A stretch of 64,000 bases of DNA from Pseudomonadales bacterium (GCA_016779325.1 JADHNU010000004.1:1-64000); one strand, 5' to 3'. Positions 1-8,681 are shown, numbered from the stretch's first letter. Numbers and translations are program-made. The notes: generated from the letters alone by a model not told the origin.

Positions 1-2
1 TC

Positions 3-1385
3 GAACGCCGCCGCGCCTGCTGTGAAGCCGAAGTGCGCTTGAATGGGCGCTTCGCCCCAAACCTTTACGAAAGCGTGGTCACGTTCACCCGCAGCGCCCG
101 TGGCCTCCGGTGCGAGCCCGGCGCGCACTCAGGTGACGAGTACGGGGTCCTCATGGCCCGCTTTCCCGACCCAGAGCAACTAGACCGGCGCTTGGCCGCC
201 GGGGACCTGTCCCTCGCGGACCTCAACGCCTTTGGCCATAGCTGGGCCCGCCGCCAGAAGGAATTTGCTCGGGCCGATACCTCATCGCCCTTCGGGTCGG
301 CGGAATCGGTGCAAAAGCCGGTGGCCGCCAACTTCTTCCATCTTTGGCCTAAGGTGGCCTACATCCATAAGGGTGCAGCCCGTCTTACCGCCCTGGAAGC
401 GAAAAGCCGGGAGGAGGGCGCAGCCCTCACGCCCCTCTTTAATCGACGGCTTGCCGAGGGCTTCATCCGCGAAGGCCATGGCGATCTTCACCTCAAGAAC
501 CTTTGCTTCTACCAAGAAACGATCCAGGCCTTTGATTGCATTGACTTTTCTGACCAACTCCGGTGGGTCGACACGGTCAGCGATTTAGCCTTTCTTTTCA
601 TGGACTTAACCGCGCGAACCGCACAGCCGGAGGCCATGGCGCTGCTCAATGGCTGGCTTATGGAAAGTGGCGACCACGAAGGCCTCGCGCTGCTGCCGTA
701 TTACTTTCGCTACCGGGCTCTGGTGCGGGCCAAGGTGGCGGCCCTCGATCTGGCACAAGCGACCAACTCCGCGGCCCGAGAGGCCTGCCAAGAACGGCTC
801 GAAGCCCAGCTTTCCCTTGCGGAGCGGCCGTTGTTTTCTCCTGGCTTAGTGCTTATGCAGGGCGTTTCTGGCAGCGGAAAAACCCACTGGAGTACGCGCC
901 TGGCGCCACACCTTAGCGCCTTACACCTGCGTAGCGACGTGGAACGCAAGCGACTCCTTGGGCTAGACGCAACGGCCCGTCCTGCAACAGCTGGGGAACG
1001 CGCGAGGCGCTACGGCGCGGAAATGGGCCAGCGCACCTATGAGCACCTGCGCTTGCTTACGAAACGTCATCTTTTAAGTGGCTATCGGGTGCTTGTCGAT
1101 GCCACGTTCCTTAACCCCGACGAGCTACAGGCGTTTCAGGCTCTAGGAGAAACCCTTGGCGTGCCGACGGTGATCGTCCATTGCACGGCGCCCGAGGCCC
1201 AGCTCAGGGACCGCGTGCAAGCGCGAAGCGTCGCGGGAGTGGATGCCTCGGACGCGGACCTGGCCGTCTTACAGGCGCAGCTGGCGCGGGGCACCGGAGC
1301 ACCAGCAGGGACGAGCCTGACCTTAACGGCACAGAGCGATGAAGTTGCCGCGCTAGAAAAGGCAGAAGCGCTTTTAGCGCGCTAG
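3..1385 (+). CDS. Aminoglycoside phosphotransferase-like / P-loop kinase fusion protein (5' partial)
   Basis: Two-domain protein cut by the left edge. The frame is open to base 3 and the first residues read as the middle of the family's phosphotransferase half, so the real start lies outside the window. The N-terminal part carries the phosphotransferase catalytic motif GHGDLHLKN near 474-500. The C-terminal part has a Walker A motif, GVSGSGKT, near 861-884, followed by an adenylate-kinase-like fold (LVDATF near 1093-1110). This matches the known 'bifunctional aminoglycoside phosphotransferase/ATP-binding protein' family, usually about 510-520 aa. Its substrate is not established and resistance should not be assumed. 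It ends with TAG. Confidence 0.85.
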   Translation, partial: ERRRACCEAEVRLNGRFAPNLYESVVTFTRSARGLRCEPGAHSGDEYGVLMARFPDPEQLDRRLAAGDLSLADLNAFGHSWARRQKEFARADTSSPFGSAESVQKPVAANFFHLWPKVAYIHKGAARLTALEAKSREEGAALTPLFNRRLAEGFIREGHGDLHLKNLCFYQETIQAFDCIDFSDQLRWVDTVSDLAFLFMDLTARTAQPEAMALLNGWLMESGDHEGLALLPYYFRYRALVRAKVAALDLAQATNSAAREACQERLEAQLSLAERPLFSPGLVLMQGVSGSGKTHWSTRLAPHLSALHLRSDVERKRLLGLDATARPATAGERARRYGAEMGQRTYEHLRLLTKRHLLSGYRVLVDATFLNPDELQAFQALGETLGVPTVIVHCTAPEAQLRDRVQARSVAGVDASDADLAVLQAQLARGTGAPAGTSLTLTAQSDEVAALEKAEALLAR

Positions 1386-1426
1386 CGCGTAGCCGCGCCC
1401 TAGGGAACGCCCCTTATCAGACTGCG

Positions 1427-1442
1427 CATAATACATATTATG
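1427..1442. promoter_or_regulatory. AT-rich perfect palindrome upstream of the merC-like gene
   Basis: CATAATA-CA-TATTATG is a perfect 7-bp inverted repeat with a 2-nt spacer. It sits in an AT-rich patch of otherwise GC-rich DNA, about 100 bp before the merC-like start. It could be an operator or part of the promoter; no regulator is identified for it. Confidence 0.35.
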
Positions 1443-1495
1443 TTAAATTAAGCGTTTTATAGGCGAACGCCCCCAGGAAGGCTGGCGAAGCCGGA

Positions 1496-1510
1496 TGTTA
1501 TGTTATAACC
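1496..1510. promoter_or_regulatory. Zur-box-like operator
   Basis: The sequence TGTTATGTTATAACC matches the core of the enterobacterial Zur consensus (GTTATAATATAAC) at 11 of 13 positions. It lies immediately upstream of the merC-like gene and next to a hairpin that pairs with its ribosome binding site. Zur control is inferred from the motif alone; no zur gene is visible in the window. Confidence 0.45.
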
Positions 1511-1531
1511 TCCTCCGCGGATTCGGAGGAG
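1510..1531 (+). promoter_or_regulatory. Hairpin sequestering the merC-like Shine-Dalgarno
   Basis: CTCCTCCG (1510-1517) and CGGAGGAG (1524-1531) form a perfect 8-bp stem with a 6-nt loop. The 3' arm is itself the ribosome binding site of the next gene, whose TTG start is 7 nt downstream. The hairpin would hide the site in the mRNA. Confidence 0.55.
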
Positions 1532-1538
1532 CGCCCCC

Positions 1539-1916
1539 TTGGCCTTTAAGAAAGTTGATCTGGCTGCCATTGTGCTTTCGGGCTTGTGCGTGCTGCACTG
1601 CTTGAGCGTGCCTCTGCTCGTCTCCTTCGCCCCCTTTCTGTTCGCCACCGGCGGCGACGACCAACTCGTGCATAGCCTCTTCTTCTTTGTGGCCTTACCG
1701 CTCTCGGCGCTAGGCTTCTGGCAAGGCTATCGTCGGCACGAGCGCATCTTTATTCCCGCCCTCGGCGGAGTCGGACTCTTGCTGATGGGCTACGATCTTC
1801 AGCCTCTGGTTCACAGCCTCGACCACGCGCACAATCTCACCCTACCGGGCGTGCTTTTGGTGGCGGCGGCGCACATGCTGAACATCCGCTCCATCCGCCA
1901 GCGCGCCCTCGCCTAG
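1539..1916 (+). CDS. MerC-family small membrane protein
   Basis: 125-aa membrane protein with about four hydrophobic segments. The motif LCVLHCLSVPLL near the N-terminus (a Cys and an adjacent His-Cys pair inside the first membrane span) is the hallmark of the MerC family. The TTG start is chosen because GGAGGAG lies 7 nt upstream. MerC proteins carry mercuric ion in mer operons, but chromosomal stand-alone members often have no mer genes around them, as here. The Zur-like box upstream suggests a role in zinc or another metal instead. No mer reductase or merR is seen. Ends TAG. Confidence 0.8.
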   Translation: MAFKKVDLAAIVLSGLCVLHCLSVPLLVSFAPFLFATGGDDQLVHSLFFFVALPLSALGFWQGYRRHERIFIPALGGVGLLLMGYDLQPLVHSLDHAHNLTLPGVLLVAAAHMLNIRSIRQRALA

Positions 1917-1954
1917 CCTCGGCCGCTTACGGTGGCCCCGACTCGGAGCCACCC

Positions 1955-3127
1955 ATGTCCAACGCCCTCAGCTTTCCTCGTCTCGTCCGTCTCGGTCACG
2001 GCGCTTTAGACCAGCTTCCTGAACTTCTTGCCGCCTTGGGCGTTTCCCGACCCTTACTGGTTAGTGATTCGGCTATGGCGAGCCTTGGACACGTAGATCG
2101 CGTGCTTGCCGTGCTAAACGCCGCGGGGCTGGCCGCTCAGGTCTATACGGAGACGGAGCCCGAACCGGGGGACGCGAGCATTTACCGGGGGGTAGAAGCG
2201 CTCCGCGCCGCCGGGGCGGACGGGCTGGTGGCCCTTGGGGGTGGTAGCGTTATCGATACGGCGAAAGCCATGGCCGTACTGTTCGCTGGCGGAGGCGTGA
2301 TTCGTGATTACGCCGTGCCCCGAGAGGTCACCCTCTCCCGCCTACCCCTGGTTGCCGTGCCGACCACGGCCGGGACGGGCTCGGAAGCCACCCGCTTTAC
2401 GGTGATTACGGAAGCAGCGAGCCAGGAGAAGCTGCTCTGCCGCGGCGCGGCTTTTTTGCCCGATGCGGCCCTAGTCGATCCCGTTTTCACCCTGAGCGCG
2501 CCGCCCCGGCTCACCGCCGACACGGGGCTCGACGCCCTTACCCACGCTCTGGAGGCCTTTGTTTCCCGGCTCGCAAACCCCGTTTCCGACACCTTTGCTC
2601 GCGCGGCGCTTGCGCGCATTGCCAGCCATCTTGAGCGCGCCTACGCGCGGGCGGATGATCTTGAGGCTCGGGAAGCGATGATGCTCGGCGCGTTCGAGGC
2701 CGGGTTGGCCTTTTCTAACGCATCCGTCGCGCTCGTACACGGCATGTCGCGACCCGTGGGCGCCCTCTTCCATGTGCCCCATGGCCTATCCAATGCCATG
2801 CTGCTACCGACGGTCACGGCCTTCTCCTGTGACGCCGCAGCGGAGCGCTATGGCGAAGCCGCCGTACTCATGGGCCTGGCAGATCCCGCGGCGCCCCTAA
2901 GCGAGAAAACCACAGCCCTCATCAACGGTCTCCAGGGCTTGAACCGACGGCTTTCCGTGCCGAGCCCCGGCGCCTTTGGTATCGAGCGGGAGGCGTGGTT
3001 TGGTGCCCTGGGCACCATGGCGGCCCAGGCCGAGGCCTCCGGGTCTCCCGCGAATAATCCCCGGGTGCCCACCTTAGCCGAGATGGAACGGCTTTATGCG
3101 GAAGCCTGGGGCAACGAGGCCCCTTAG
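1955..3127 (+). CDS. Iron-containing (group III) alcohol dehydrogenase
   Basis: 390 aa, the usual length of the Fe-ADH family, which oxidises or reduces alcohols and aldehydes with NAD(P). The nucleotide-binding GGGSVIDTAKA motif lies near residues 97-107. The metal-site region includes LDALTHALEAF and ALVHGMSRPVGALFHVPHG, which supply the Asp and His ligands. ATG start. The following phosphotransferase begins 1 nt after the stop, so the two genes are very likely co-transcribed. The substrate cannot be read from sequence. Confidence 0.92.
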   Translation: MSNALSFPRLVRLGHGALDQLPELLAALGVSRPLLVSDSAMASLGHVDRVLAVLNAAGLAAQVYTETEPEPGDASIYRGVEALRAAGADGLVALGGGSVIDTAKAMAVLFAGGGVIRDYAVPREVTLSRLPLVAVPTTAGTGSEATRFTVITEAASQEKLLCRGAAFLPDAALVDPVFTLSAPPRLTADTGLDALTHALEAFVSRLANPVSDTFARAALARIASHLERAYARADDLEAREAMMLGAFEAGLAFSNASVALVHGMSRPVGALFHVPHGLSNAMLLPTVTAFSCDAAAERYGEAAVLMGLADPAAPLSEKTTALINGLQGLNRRLSVPSPGAFGIEREAWFGALGTMAAQAEASGSPANNPRVPTLAEMERLYAEAWGNEAP

Positions 3128-3128
3128 C

Positions 3129-3947
3129 ATGGTCAGCCTCGAGGCGCTGCTCGCAGGCTACGCACCGCAGCCGCTGGATGCCCTCGGTTGGACCAATACG
3201 GTGCAGCGTTTCACGGGCCCAGGAGGCGTCCGCTTTCTACGAACGCCTCGGTCCTCCGCCGCGCCCGCCCCCGGTGTCGCCTGGACTCGGGAGGCGGTCC
3301 TGCTGAAGTACGCGGCAGGCCTGGCCCCCACGGTACTGTTTTGTGATCCCCAAACGGGACGCTTATTAACCGAAGCCGCCCCGGGGCGGCCCTTAAAGGC
3401 CCCAGACCTTGCGCAGGCAGGCGTGGCGGAGCGCCTAGGGCAAACCCTCAGATGCCTACATGCCCTGCCCCCCAGCTCGGCCTCCGCCTTTCATCCAGCG
3501 GTCTATGCCCTCTCCTGCCTACAGCGGGCAGCGCAGCAGGGCGCAACGGTCCCGGCGCCCTGGCTGGCGCTTGCGGACGCCGAGCGCGCTCTACCCCTTC
3601 GGCGGGACCGCCTCACCCATAACGATCTTCACGGCGGCAATCTCCTGATCGATGGCGCGCGTCTCACCGTGCTCGATTGGGAGTTGGCGGCGCCAGGCGA
3701 TCCGGTCTTCGACCTCGTGACCCTTTGCTGCCACCTGGCCCTCGATGGCAAGGCGCGCAGAACGGTTTTTAGGGCCTACGGTGCATGTTTCCCCATGGGC
3801 GCCGCCTGGATGCGCCTAGAGCAACTCCACTGGCTCCGGGAGTTCAGCTGGGCCTGCTGGGCGGAAACGGAGGGGATCGACGAAGCGCGGGCCCAACGCT
3901 ACAGCGCAGAAGCGGCCTTGCGCCGCCTCGGGGCGGGCGCGATCTAG
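3129..3947 (+). CDS. Phosphotransferase of the aminoglycoside/choline/thiamine kinase superfamily
   Basis: 272 aa. The catalytic loop THNDLHGGNLLID and the metal-binding LDWELAAPGDPVFDL define a protein-kinase-like small-molecule kinase. The ATG at 3129 follows the upstream dehydrogenase stop by 1 nt; a longer frame exists upstream but overlaps that gene. It converges with the NadR-like kinase and pnuC, and their stops overlap through a shared CTAG. By context it might phosphorylate a vitamin or nucleoside, but sequence alone does not fix the substrate. Confidence 0.8.
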   Translation: MVSLEALLAGYAPQPLDALGWTNTVQRFTGPGGVRFLRTPRSSAAPAPGVAWTREAVLLKYAAGLAPTVLFCDPQTGRLLTEAAPGRPLKAPDLAQAGVAERLGQTLRCLHALPPSSASAFHPAVYALSCLQRAAQQGATVPAPWLALADAERALPLRRDRLTHNDLHGGNLLIDGARLTVLDWELAAPGDPVFDLVTLCCHLALDGKARRTVFRAYGACFPMGAAWMRLEQLHWLREFSWACWAETEGIDEARAQRYSAEAALRRLGAGAI

Positions 3948-4453
3948 GGCTGGGTAAGCATCGGGGACAAAGCCGTCAGGGCATGCTGCAGCCGGGCGGC
4001 GCCCGTTCCACCGATCTCGACCCAGGGCCAGCGCTGGCCCTGCAAGCACGCGCGGTAGCGCGCATGAAGGCGTTGCCGGTCGGCCTCCGCCGGATGTTCC
4101 CGGAGCGGGTCCGGCGCCCAGGGCAAATCCGGGGCACAAAGCAGATAGACCCGCGCCCCCTGCGCCGCCGCAGCGTCTTCCAGCCAGGGCGCCACCCGCC
4201 CGTAGCGTTCCTCCGCCCAGAGCACGAGGGTCCAGAGGTCCGTATCGAGCACCGCCGGCGCCTTAGGCCAGCGCGCCCAGGCCCACTGGCGCCGCCCGAG
4301 GGCGAGAAGGTCGGCTTCGTCGTAGCGACCGCCCCGCTGCGCGAGATAGCTGCGCGCGGCTTCGGCGACAAGGGGGCGGCCGAGGGTCGCTGCCAGGGCC
4401 TCAGCCAGGGTACTTTTGCCCGTGGATTCCACCCCCGTCAGCACCACGTCCAT
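3944..4453 (-). CDS. NadR-like AAA/P-loop kinase (ribosylnicotinamide kinase-like)
   Basis: 169 aa, comparable to the ribosylnicotinamide kinase domain of NadR. It begins MDVVLTGVESTGKST, a Walker A in the GxESxGKST form typical of the NadR kinase domain. A Walker B-like stretch (PAVLDTDLWTL) follows. The start is the ATG at 4453, 2 nt after the pnuC stop, rather than the longer frame that runs into pnuC. Co-transcription with the transporter fits uptake of nicotinamide riboside followed by trapping as the mononucleotide. There is no NMN adenylyltransferase or HTH domain. Confidence 0.8.
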   Translation of the reverse strand: MDVVLTGVESTGKSTLAEALAATLGRPLVAEAARSYLAQRGGRYDEADLLALGRRQWAWARWPKAPAVLDTDLWTLVLWAEERYGRVAPWLEDAAAAQGARVYLLCAPDLPWAPDPLREHPAEADRQRLHARYRACLQGQRWPWVEIGGTGAARLQHALTALSPMLTQP

Positions 4454-4455
4454 GG

Positions 4456-5049
4456 CTAGGCGGCCACCCCAAGACTCTGGCGCCACTGGCGATAGCCCTG
4501 CACCGCAAGCCCTAGGTAGATGGCGTAGAGCACGGCGTAGAAGGGCAAGCCCTTCAAGGCATAGATGCCCGTCGCAACCACGTCAACGGCGAACCACAGG
4601 ACCCAGTTCTCCAGCCGCTTGCGCGCGGAGAGCCACATGGCCCCCAGGGAAAAGGCCGTCGTGGCATTATCCCAGTAGGGCAGCGAGGCATCGGTGTAGC
4701 GGGCAAAGAGGGTTCCAAATACGACCGTGCCCACGAGACCAAGCATTAACACCGCGAGGAGCTCGCCTCGAGGGCTTCGGGTAACGGGCAGTTCCCCGCC
4801 GCTAGCGCCCCGGCCCTTTGCCCAGGTCCACCAGCCATAGCCGTTCAGCGCCAGGAACCCCAGATGCAAAAGGAAGTCTGCGTAAAGCCGGGCCTGCCAA
4901 AATAGGTAGAGGGACAGGAAGACGTAGACGATACCCAGGGGCCAGGTGGCAATATGTTGGCGGATGAGCAGCCACACGCAGGCCAGACCCGTCCCCAGCC
5001 CCGCCAGTTCGAGGGCGCGATCTAGGGTCCAAAAGCTCATAAACTCCAT
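4456..5049 (-). CDS. pnuC: PnuC-family nicotinamide riboside transporter
   Basis: 197 aa with about seven hydrophobic spans. It has the family motifs ALNGYGWWTW in the middle and a second Trp/Asn-rich block, RKRLENWVLWFAVDVVATG, towards the C-terminus. PnuC proteins facilitate uptake of nicotinamide riboside; close relatives (PnuT) carry thiamine. The adjacent NadR-like kinase favours the riboside. Divergent from the response regulator with only 27 bp between the starts. Confidence 0.9.
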   Translation of the reverse strand: MEFMSFWTLDRALELAGLGTGLACVWLLIRQHIATWPLGIVYVFLSLYLFWQARLYADFLLHLGFLALNGYGWWTWAKGRGASGGELPVTRSPRGELLAVLMLGLVGTVVFGTLFARYTDASLPYWDNATTAFSLGAMWLSARKRLENWVLWFAVDVVATGIYALKGLPFYAVLYAIYLGLAVQGYRQWRQSLGVAA

Positions 5050-5076
5050 GGGGTAACCCCTTCGGGAAGGCAGCGC

Positions 5077-5778
5077 ATGAAAAAAACCATCGCCATTGTC
5101 GAGGACGATCCAGACCAGCGCGAGAACTACCGAGACGCTATCACTAAAAAGGGCTACCTGGTGCGTGCCTTTGGTTCCCGGGAGGAGGCCCTTGCGGGCT
5201 TCGAGCAGGCCCTCCCCGATCTGGCCATTCTCGATATTATTCTCGGGGACGAGGTCGATGCCGGCTTCGAACTCTGCCGCGATCTCCTCGCCCGCCGTCC
5301 GAGCCTTCCCGTGCTCTTTCTTACGGAGCGGATCGATGAAATCGACAAGATCTCCGGGCTTCGCCTCGGCGCGTGGGATTATCTGCCGAAACCCATTTCC
5401 CTGGATTACCTCGCGGAGCGCATCGCCTCCCTCCTTCGCATCGGCACCCAGCGCGACGGCGGCGCCACGGCGCCGAGCGCCAGCGCCCAGCGGGTGGGCG
5501 ATTTAATCCTCGATCAGGACGCCCTCCTGGTTTCCTGGAAGGGGCAAAGCATCGATCTCTCAGGGACGGAGTTTCGCATGCTGGCCAAACTCGTCCGCGC
5601 CCCGGGGCACGCCGTAAGCTACGAAACGCTGATGAACGCCACCATGCAGTCTCTCGTGACCAACAACACGATCAACACCCACATGCGCAATATTCGCAAA
5701 AAGTTTGAACGGGTGGACGGCAGCTTCTCTGCCATCAAAAGTGAGTATGGCTACGGCTATCGCTGGGTCGGCGCCTAG
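5077..5778 (+). CDS. PdsR-like response regulator (dedicated sortase system type)
   Basis: 233 aa, OmpR-type: receiver domain (acidic pocket ED at 9-11, phospho-acceptor Asp about 53 in LAILDIILGDE, Lys in YLPKP) plus a C-terminal winged-helix DNA-binding domain ending EYGYGYRWVG. The insert GDEVDAGFELCRDL after the phospho-Asp and the pairing with the next gene match the response regulator of the proteobacterial dedicated sortase system known from marine gammaproteobacteria. The SD GAAGG precedes the ATG. The kinase gene starts 3 nt after the stop. Confidence 0.85.
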   Translation: MKKTIAIVEDDPDQRENYRDAITKKGYLVRAFGSREEALAGFEQALPDLAILDIILGDEVDAGFELCRDLLARRPSLPVLFLTERIDEIDKISGLRLGAWDYLPKPISLDYLAERIASLLRIGTQRDGGATAPSASAQRVGDLILDQDALLVSWKGQSIDLSGTEFRMLAKLVRAPGHAVSYETLMNATMQSLVTNNTINTHMRNIRKKFERVDGSFSAIKSEYGYGYRWVGA

Positions 5779-5781
5779 CCC

Positions 5782-7944
5782 ATGGCCCAGCGCCGCTTCC
5801 GAGGCCCAAGCCTCGCCACGAAGCTCATGTTGCTCGGGGCGGCGCTCCTAAGCCTGCCCTACTTTAGCCTTCGGCAGCTGCTCGCCATGGAGCAGTTCCT
5901 TATTCAAGGCCAGGCGCAGGCGCAGCTGCTGACCGCCGAAGGCATCTCCACCCTCCTCAATGGACGGGATGATCTCTTCAACGATTTGCCCTTAAGCGCG
6001 GAAGGCTATGCCTCGCTCTACGCCCATCCCCTGCCCTCGGCCATTCGCCTTGATGGACGCGACGGAGATTGGGACAGCCTCGCCGAACGCCGACTCATCT
6101 TCGGCGCCGATCCGGAAACGGGGGCCCGCCCCGATGGCTCCTTTGATCTGCTCCTCGGGGAGCGCGCCGATCAGCTCTATGCCGTGCTACGGATCCTCGA
6201 CCGGGACCGCATTTGGCGGGACCCGGACGCGCTCCGTCTCGACAACGCGGACCACATTCGCCTGTCCTTTCAGGATCCCAGCGGCACCCGGGCCCGCATT
6301 CAACTGAGCTTCTCGGGCCCCGGGGTGCTGACGGCCTACCCCATGGATGAGGCCTGGCGCTTCGCCGCCGATGGGCAGCCGGACAACCGCATTCAGGGCT
6401 TTGTTGCCCCCACGAACACAGGCGAAGGCTACGTGGTGGAATTTCGCCTCCCCCTAAGCCTACTCAATGCGCGGGAGTCCTTCGGCATTAGCGTGGTGGA
6501 CGTCGACGACTCCGCTACCCGGGCCCAGCGGACCATGGTGCAAACCCTGCCCACGGCCGGGCCCGAGGCGTTCAACCTGATTGTGCTGCGCTCGCCGGAG
6601 GTGCTGAACATTGTGGAGGGCCTCGGCTACGCCGGCGCCCGTATTCTGGTTATCGACGGAGAGCGCCGGGTGCGCGCGGAAACCGGCGCCTACCAGCGCC
6701 CCGAAGGCGGTGCTGGCGCTGCGCCGCTGCAGCCCCCAGACCTGGGGCCCCTGGAGTTCTTCCGGCCCCTGGTGCGCGGCCTCCTTGCCCTGGCCCGCCT
6801 TGGGCAAGATCCGGCGGCGCCAGCCATGGCCAGTGATGCGGTCCTTGATACGGCCCTCGCGGGCGCCCCCCTCGCGGTGCGCCGGCGTCTAAATGATGAG
6901 GAAGAAATCATCATGGCCGCCGTACCCATCCGCGGCCGGGATCGATCCCTCGGGGCCGTGGTGGTGGAACAAAACACCGATGAAATTCTCGCCCTTCAGC
7001 GCGACGCCCTTGACCGGATCATTGGCTTTGCCGTGCTCACCATTGCCCTGGTGTTTCTTGCCCTCCTCACCTTCTCCCTGCGCCTCGCCTGGCGCATCCG
7101 GGGCCTGGGCGCCGAGGCCTCCCGGGCCATCGACCAGCAGGGGCGCCTGCGTACCCACGAACTGCGGCGGGAAAGCCGGGCGGGGGACGAGCTCGGCGAG
7201 CTCTCCCGAAGCGTTTCTCAGATGCTCGCGCGGCTCCACCAGCACAATCAATTTCTAGAGAACATGCCAAGAACGCTGCGCCACGAGATCAATAATCCCT
7301 TAAACACGCTGTCCACCTCCCTGCAGAATCTGGAAGATGCGGAGCCAAGTTTACGAGACAGCAAGTATTTGGATGCGGCGCGGCGCGGTGTGCAGCGCAT
7401 CGGCGCAATCGTGCAGAACCTGGCCGACGCCGCGAACCTGGAAGAGTCCCTGAAGGCGGAGGACCTCGAAATTCTCGACCTAGAGGCCCTGGTGGAAAGC
7501 TACGCGCGTAATTCCGCGGCCCTCCACGCCCCCCGAAGCATCACCTTTTCGGGCACGGGCGCCCCGGTGCCGGCGGAAGCGGCAGATTACCGCATCGAGC
7601 AACTGCTCGATAAGATCGTTGATAACGCCCTGGACTTCGCCACGCCGGGCACGGCCATTGACCTTGCCCTGCGAAGAGACCGCCAGGAAGTCGTGCTCAC
7701 GGTGACCAACCGCGGCCCGATTTTGTCCGAGGACACGCGGGCAAGCATGTTCGAATCCATGGTGTCCCGGCGCGATGGCACCAACGACACCCGCCTCCAC
7801 TTCGGCCTGGGGCTCTACGTGGTTCGGGTCATCGCCGAACACCACGGCGGCCGGGCCGAGGCGCGCAACCTCCCCGACGGCTCGGGCGTGGTGGTGGAAG
7901 TGCGCCTACCTCTGGCCCGCCGTCCTAAAGGGAGCACGCGATGA
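5782..7944 (+). CDS. PdsS-like sensor histidine kinase (dedicated sortase system type)
   Basis: 720 aa, the family's usual size. Transmembrane segment at about 11-30, then a long periplasmic region of about 380 residues that includes a CBM9-like stretch beginning AIRLDGRDGDWDS. A second transmembrane segment at about 413-438 is followed by a HAMP-like linker, the H-box LRHEINNPLN with His 501, the N-box DKIVDNALDFA, and the GLGLYVVRVIAEHHGG loop of the ATPase domain. The layout matches the sortase-associated kinase of marine gammaproteobacteria. No sortase or GlyGly-CTERM/PdsO-type substrate is encoded in the window. It overlaps the next start by ATGA. Confidence 0.85.
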   Translation: MAQRRFRGPSLATKLMLLGAALLSLPYFSLRQLLAMEQFLIQGQAQAQLLTAEGISTLLNGRDDLFNDLPLSAEGYASLYAHPLPSAIRLDGRDGDWDSLAERRLIFGADPETGARPDGSFDLLLGERADQLYAVLRILDRDRIWRDPDALRLDNADHIRLSFQDPSGTRARIQLSFSGPGVLTAYPMDEAWRFAADGQPDNRIQGFVAPTNTGEGYVVEFRLPLSLLNARESFGISVVDVDDSATRAQRTMVQTLPTAGPEAFNLIVLRSPEVLNIVEGLGYAGARILVIDGERRVRAETGAYQRPEGGAGAAPLQPPDLGPLEFFRPLVRGLLALARLGQDPAAPAMASDAVLDTALAGAPLAVRRRLNDEEEIIMAAVPIRGRDRSLGAVVVEQNTDEILALQRDALDRIIGFAVLTIALVFLALLTFSLRLAWRIRGLGAEASRAIDQQGRLRTHELRRESRAGDELGELSRSVSQMLARLHQHNQFLENMPRTLRHEINNPLNTLSTSLQNLEDAEPSLRDSKYLDAARRGVQRIGAIVQNLADAANLEESLKAEDLEILDLEALVESYARNSAALHAPRSITFSGTGAPVPAEAADYRIEQLLDKIVDNALDFATPGTAIDLALRRDRQEVVLTVTNRGPILSEDTRASMFESMVSRRDGTNDTRLHFGLGLYVVRVIAEHHGGRAEARNLPDGSGVVVEVRLPLARRPKGSTR

Positions 7945-8678
7945 TTTTTGAAGGCCAAAGGCCCGGCGCCCATAACGCCCTGGTGGTGGGCGCCGGCGGC
8001 GTGGGCCTGTCCCTCGCCAAAGCGTTGGCGGCCCACCCCGCCATAGGCTCCGTGGTAGCCACCCACCGGGGACCGGAAGGGCTGCGCGAGGGCATCCCCC
8101 ATCTTTCTCTGGAATTGACCGATGACGACGCCATCGCCGCCCTGGGAGCGCGCCTAGGGGAGCGCCTAGAAAATCTTTCCGTGGTGTTTTTTTGCGCAGG
8201 ACGGCTTCAGGGCCCGGGCTTTAGCCCAGAAAAGCGGCTGGAGGACGTGGACAGCCAAGCCCTTCTCGATAGCTACCGCGTTCACGCGATTGCCCCCCTG
8301 CTCCTTGCGAAAGCGCTTAAGCCCTTGCTGCCCCGCCGGGAACCTGCCCTGTGGGCAAGCCTATCGGCGCGCGTGGGCAGCATAGGGGACAACCGCTTAG
8401 GAGGCTGGTACGGCTATCGCATGAGCAAAGCTGCCCACAACATGGGCCTTAGGACCCTGGCTATTGAACTGAAACGGCAGCACCGGGGCCTGCTCTGCGT
8501 CGCGCTTCACCCGGGCACGGTGGCCACGGCTTTGTCAGCGCCCTTCCGCAAGGCCGACGACCCTAAGCTCCTCACCCCCGAAGCCTCCGCCGCCGCCCTC
8601 CTCCGCACCGTTTCTGGACTCGCCCTCGCCGATCACGGCGGATTCTTCGCCTACGACGGCCAGCCCATCCCCTGGTAA
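7941..8678 (+). CDS. Short-chain dehydrogenase/reductase, C-factor-like
   Basis: 245 aa Rossmann-fold SDR. The cofactor loop is LVVGAGGVGLSLAKAL. The catalytic Ser-Tyr-Lys set is seen in LSARVGSIGDN and YGYRMSKAAHN, and the latter is typical of the C-factor/sniffer subgroup. Translationally coupled to the histidine kinase by a 4-nt ATGA overlap, so it belongs to that operon. The substrate is unknown. Confidence 0.85.
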   Translation: MIFEGQRPGAHNALVVGAGGVGLSLAKALAAHPAIGSVVATHRGPEGLREGIPHLSLELTDDDAIAALGARLGERLENLSVVFFCAGRLQGPGFSPEKRLEDVDSQALLDSYRVHAIAPLLLAKALKPLLPRREPALWASLSARVGSIGDNRLGGWYGYRMSKAAHNMGLRTLAIELKRQHRGLLCVALHPGTVATALSAPFRKADDPKLLTPEASAAALLRTVSGLALADHGGFFAYDGQPIPW

Positions 8679-8681
8679 GCC

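Noticed and set aside
1539-1916. Part of a mercury-resistance operon
   Set aside because: No merR, merA, merT or merP nearby; the upstream element looks like Zur, so mer function is unsupported.
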